Notes under the pieces: generated by a model
Database searches by the model: none
What the model saw: the letters and a program-made list of their open reading frames with translations, nothing else
What the model was told of the DNA's origin: nothing
Part shown: positions 62,892-64,000 of the stretch, in pieces
Position numbering within the stretch: position 1 is the stretch's first letter
How the letters are laid out: the number at the start of each line of letters is the position of its first letter
Translations under genes and position numbers: made by a program
DNA from: Stutzerimonas stutzeri
Lineage (GTDB): Bacteria; Pseudomonadota; Gammaproteobacteria; Pseudomonadales; Pseudomonadaceae
NCBI RefSeq assembly: GCF_000952685.1
Contig: NZ_JYHV01000015.1
Coordinates: 124,001 to 188,000 of the forward strand
Direction of reading: 5' to 3'
Length of the DNA stretch: 64,000 bases

Positions 62892-64000
62892 TCACTCAAG
62901 CTCCACCAACGTGGTGCCTTCGCTGATCATCTCGCCTTCGGCACAGTAAACGGCTTTCACCACGCCGGCTTCTGCCGCACGGATGCTGTGCTCCATCTTC
63001 ATCGCTTCAAGCACGATCAGCGTGGCCCCGGCTTCAACGCTTTGCCCGGTCTCGACCAGGACGCGCACGATGCTGCCATTCATAGGGGCCGTCAGGCCGC
63101 CGTGGTGCTGATGGCTGGCTTCGGCTTCGGCGATGGGGTCGAATGCGGTTACCGCGTGCAGCTCGCCGTCCCACTCCAGGTAGAGCGTGTGGCCTTGGCG
63201 AATTGCCTTCGGCTTGCGTACCCCGCCAGCTGCAGGTTCGCGCTGAATGGCCGGTTCATCCACCCGCACCAGGCGGTTTTCACCGTTACACGTCAGGTGC
63301 ACGCCAATCCGCGCCGGCATCCCGAAGCGCAGACCGGCGCGATTCGACCAGGGCGAGTGGACGTCATCACTGCGTACCTTGGCCGGTTCGGTTTCGATGT
63401 ATAGCTCAGCGGCCAACTGCCAGAACGCATCCGCCAGTTCGCCTGGCTGGCGCATCAGTTCGGCTTCGTGCCGGGGAATGAAGCCGGTATCCAGTTCCGC
63501 CGCCGCGAAGGCAGGATGCCCAACCACCCGCCGCAAGAACGCCAGGTTAGTGCGCACACCGCCAACACAGGTTTCGCCGAGCATGGCCAGCAGCCGCAGA
63601 CGCGCCTCTTCGCGGTTTTCGCCCCAGGCGATCAGCTTGCCAAGCATGGGGTCGTAGAACGGCGAAACCGTATCGCCTTCAGCCACGCCGCTGTCGACCC
63701 GACGACCCGGCCCCTCAGTGGATTCGCGATACAGGTCGAGGGTACCGGTGGCCGGCAAGAAGTCATTGTCAGGATCTTCGGCATACAGTCGCACCTCGAT
63801 GGCGTGGCCGTTAAGCGGTACCTGATCCTGGCTGATCGGCAGGGGTTCACCGCGGGCGACGCGGATTTGCCAGGCGACCAGATCGAGACCGGTGATGGCT
63901 TCGGTGACTGGATGCTCGACCTGCAGGCGGGTGTTCATCTCCATGAAGAAGAACTCCCCGCGCGCATCGAGCAGAAACTCCACGGTGCCAGCACCGACAT
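62892..64000 (-). CDS. liuD: Methylcrotonyl-CoA carboxylase biotin-containing subunit, C-terminal part (cut by window edge)
   Basis: The visible 369 residues cover the C-terminal part of biotin carboxylase (GAGTVEFLLDARGEFFFMEMNTRLQVEHPVTE region, including the EMNTRLQVEHPVTE motif), the middle BT-type domain and the biotin carboxyl carrier domain with the biotinyl Lys in VLEAMKMEH. The N-terminal half lies beyond 64000. It would carboxylate 3-methylcrotonyl-CoA in leucine catabolism with the LiuB subunit. LiuD is preferred over acetyl- or propionyl-CoA carboxylase because of the neighbouring HMG-CoA lyase and MerR genes. Confidence 0.9.
   Translation of the reverse strand, partial: VGAGTVEFLLDARGEFFFMEMNTRLQVEHPVTEAITGLDLVAWQIRVARGEPLPISQDQVPLNGHAIEVRLYAEDPDNDFLPATGTLDLYRESTEGPGRRVDSGVAEGDTVSPFYDPMLGKLIAWGENREEARLRLLAMLGETCVGGVRTNLAFLRRVVGHPAFAAAELDTGFIPRHEAELMRQPGELADAFWQLAAELYIETEPAKVRSDDVHSPWSNRAGLRFGMPARIGVHLTCNGENRLVRVDEPAIQREPAAGGVRKPKAIRQGHTLYLEWDGELHAVTAFDPIAEAEASHQHHGGLTAPMNGSIVRVLVETGQSVEAGATLIVLEAMKMEHSIRAAEAGVVKAVYCAEGEMISEGTTLVELE

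Noticed and set aside
61093-62895. Long minus-strand open frame of 600 codons opposite the chemoreceptor gene
   Set aside because: It is the antisense shadow of a clear MCP gene; composition is His/Arg-rich and no domain is recognisable.

Overview
The window reads like the chromosome of a Gram-negative gammaproteobacterium of the Pseudomonas/Stutzerimonas (P. stutzeri) type. This rests on high GC, the gene families (pca, liu, dhc-ato, OprD porin, PaoABC), Pseudomonas-like REP sequences, and a PcaR box close to the published P. putida one. No rRNA, complete tRNA, CRISPR array, prophage or intact insertion sequence was seen. Genes run nearly wall to wall. The species assignment is an inference; no search could be run.

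Layout. 1-4.3 kb: dhcAB-atoB-atoE (3-oxoacid CoA-transferase, thiolase, short-chain fatty acid permease; atoE runs off the left edge) with a divergent LysR gene. 4.3-8.7 kb: secreted GDSL esterase, LysR regulator, PAS-PAS hybrid histidine kinase. 8.9-13.9 kb: pcaR, pcaIJF and pcaD, the shared lower end of the beta-ketoadipate pathway, with paired PcaR boxes. 13.9-17.5 kb: OprD-type porin and a tannase-family esterase. 18-31.2 kb: Na+/H+ antiporter, a nonsense-disrupted NAD(P)H:quinone reductase, and a run of LysR/AraC regulators paired with small enzymes or exporters. 31.3-35.2 kb: PaoABC-type molybdenum aldehyde dehydrogenase. 35.3-40.1 kb: LacI regulator, Gfo/Idh/MocA oxidoreductase, sugar isomerase/epimerase-like protein and nucleoside-symporter-like permease, with a 28-bp perfect palindrome as probable operator. 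40.5-43.5 kb: phosphoglucomutase, then a ParD-like/methionine aminopeptidase pair. 43.7-50.9 kb: TetR-MFS, SDR-carboxymuconolactone decarboxylase-like, LysR, MFS-ArsR, PaiB-like and a truncated KGG protein. 51.1-57.7 kb: 3-hydroxybutyrate dehydrogenase (bdhA), a sigma-54 activator (HbcR-like) and a TRAP transporter. 58.1-64 kb: MerR regulator, scoAB, HMG-CoA lyase, a chemoreceptor and the biotin subunit of methylcrotonyl-CoA carboxylase (liuD, cut by the right edge): the ketone-body end of leucine catabolism.

How the parts fit. Much of the window feeds acetoacetate/acetyl-CoA metabolism. The most interesting signal is regulatory. An 18-bp inverted repeat, TGTCCA-N6-TGGACA, occurs in helically phased clusters upstream of sigma-54-type -24/-12 elements at the TRAP operon, at bdhA, and 35-40 kb away at the tannase-family esterase; weaker copies lie upstream of the OprD porin. 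I infer a regulon of the sigma-54 activator encoded at 52.6-54.1 kb, linking an exported esterase, possibly a porin, a TRAP importer and BdhA into one route for taking up and oxidising a 3-hydroxybutyrate-like acid, perhaps released from an ester. The motif is seen; the regulon and substrate are inferred.
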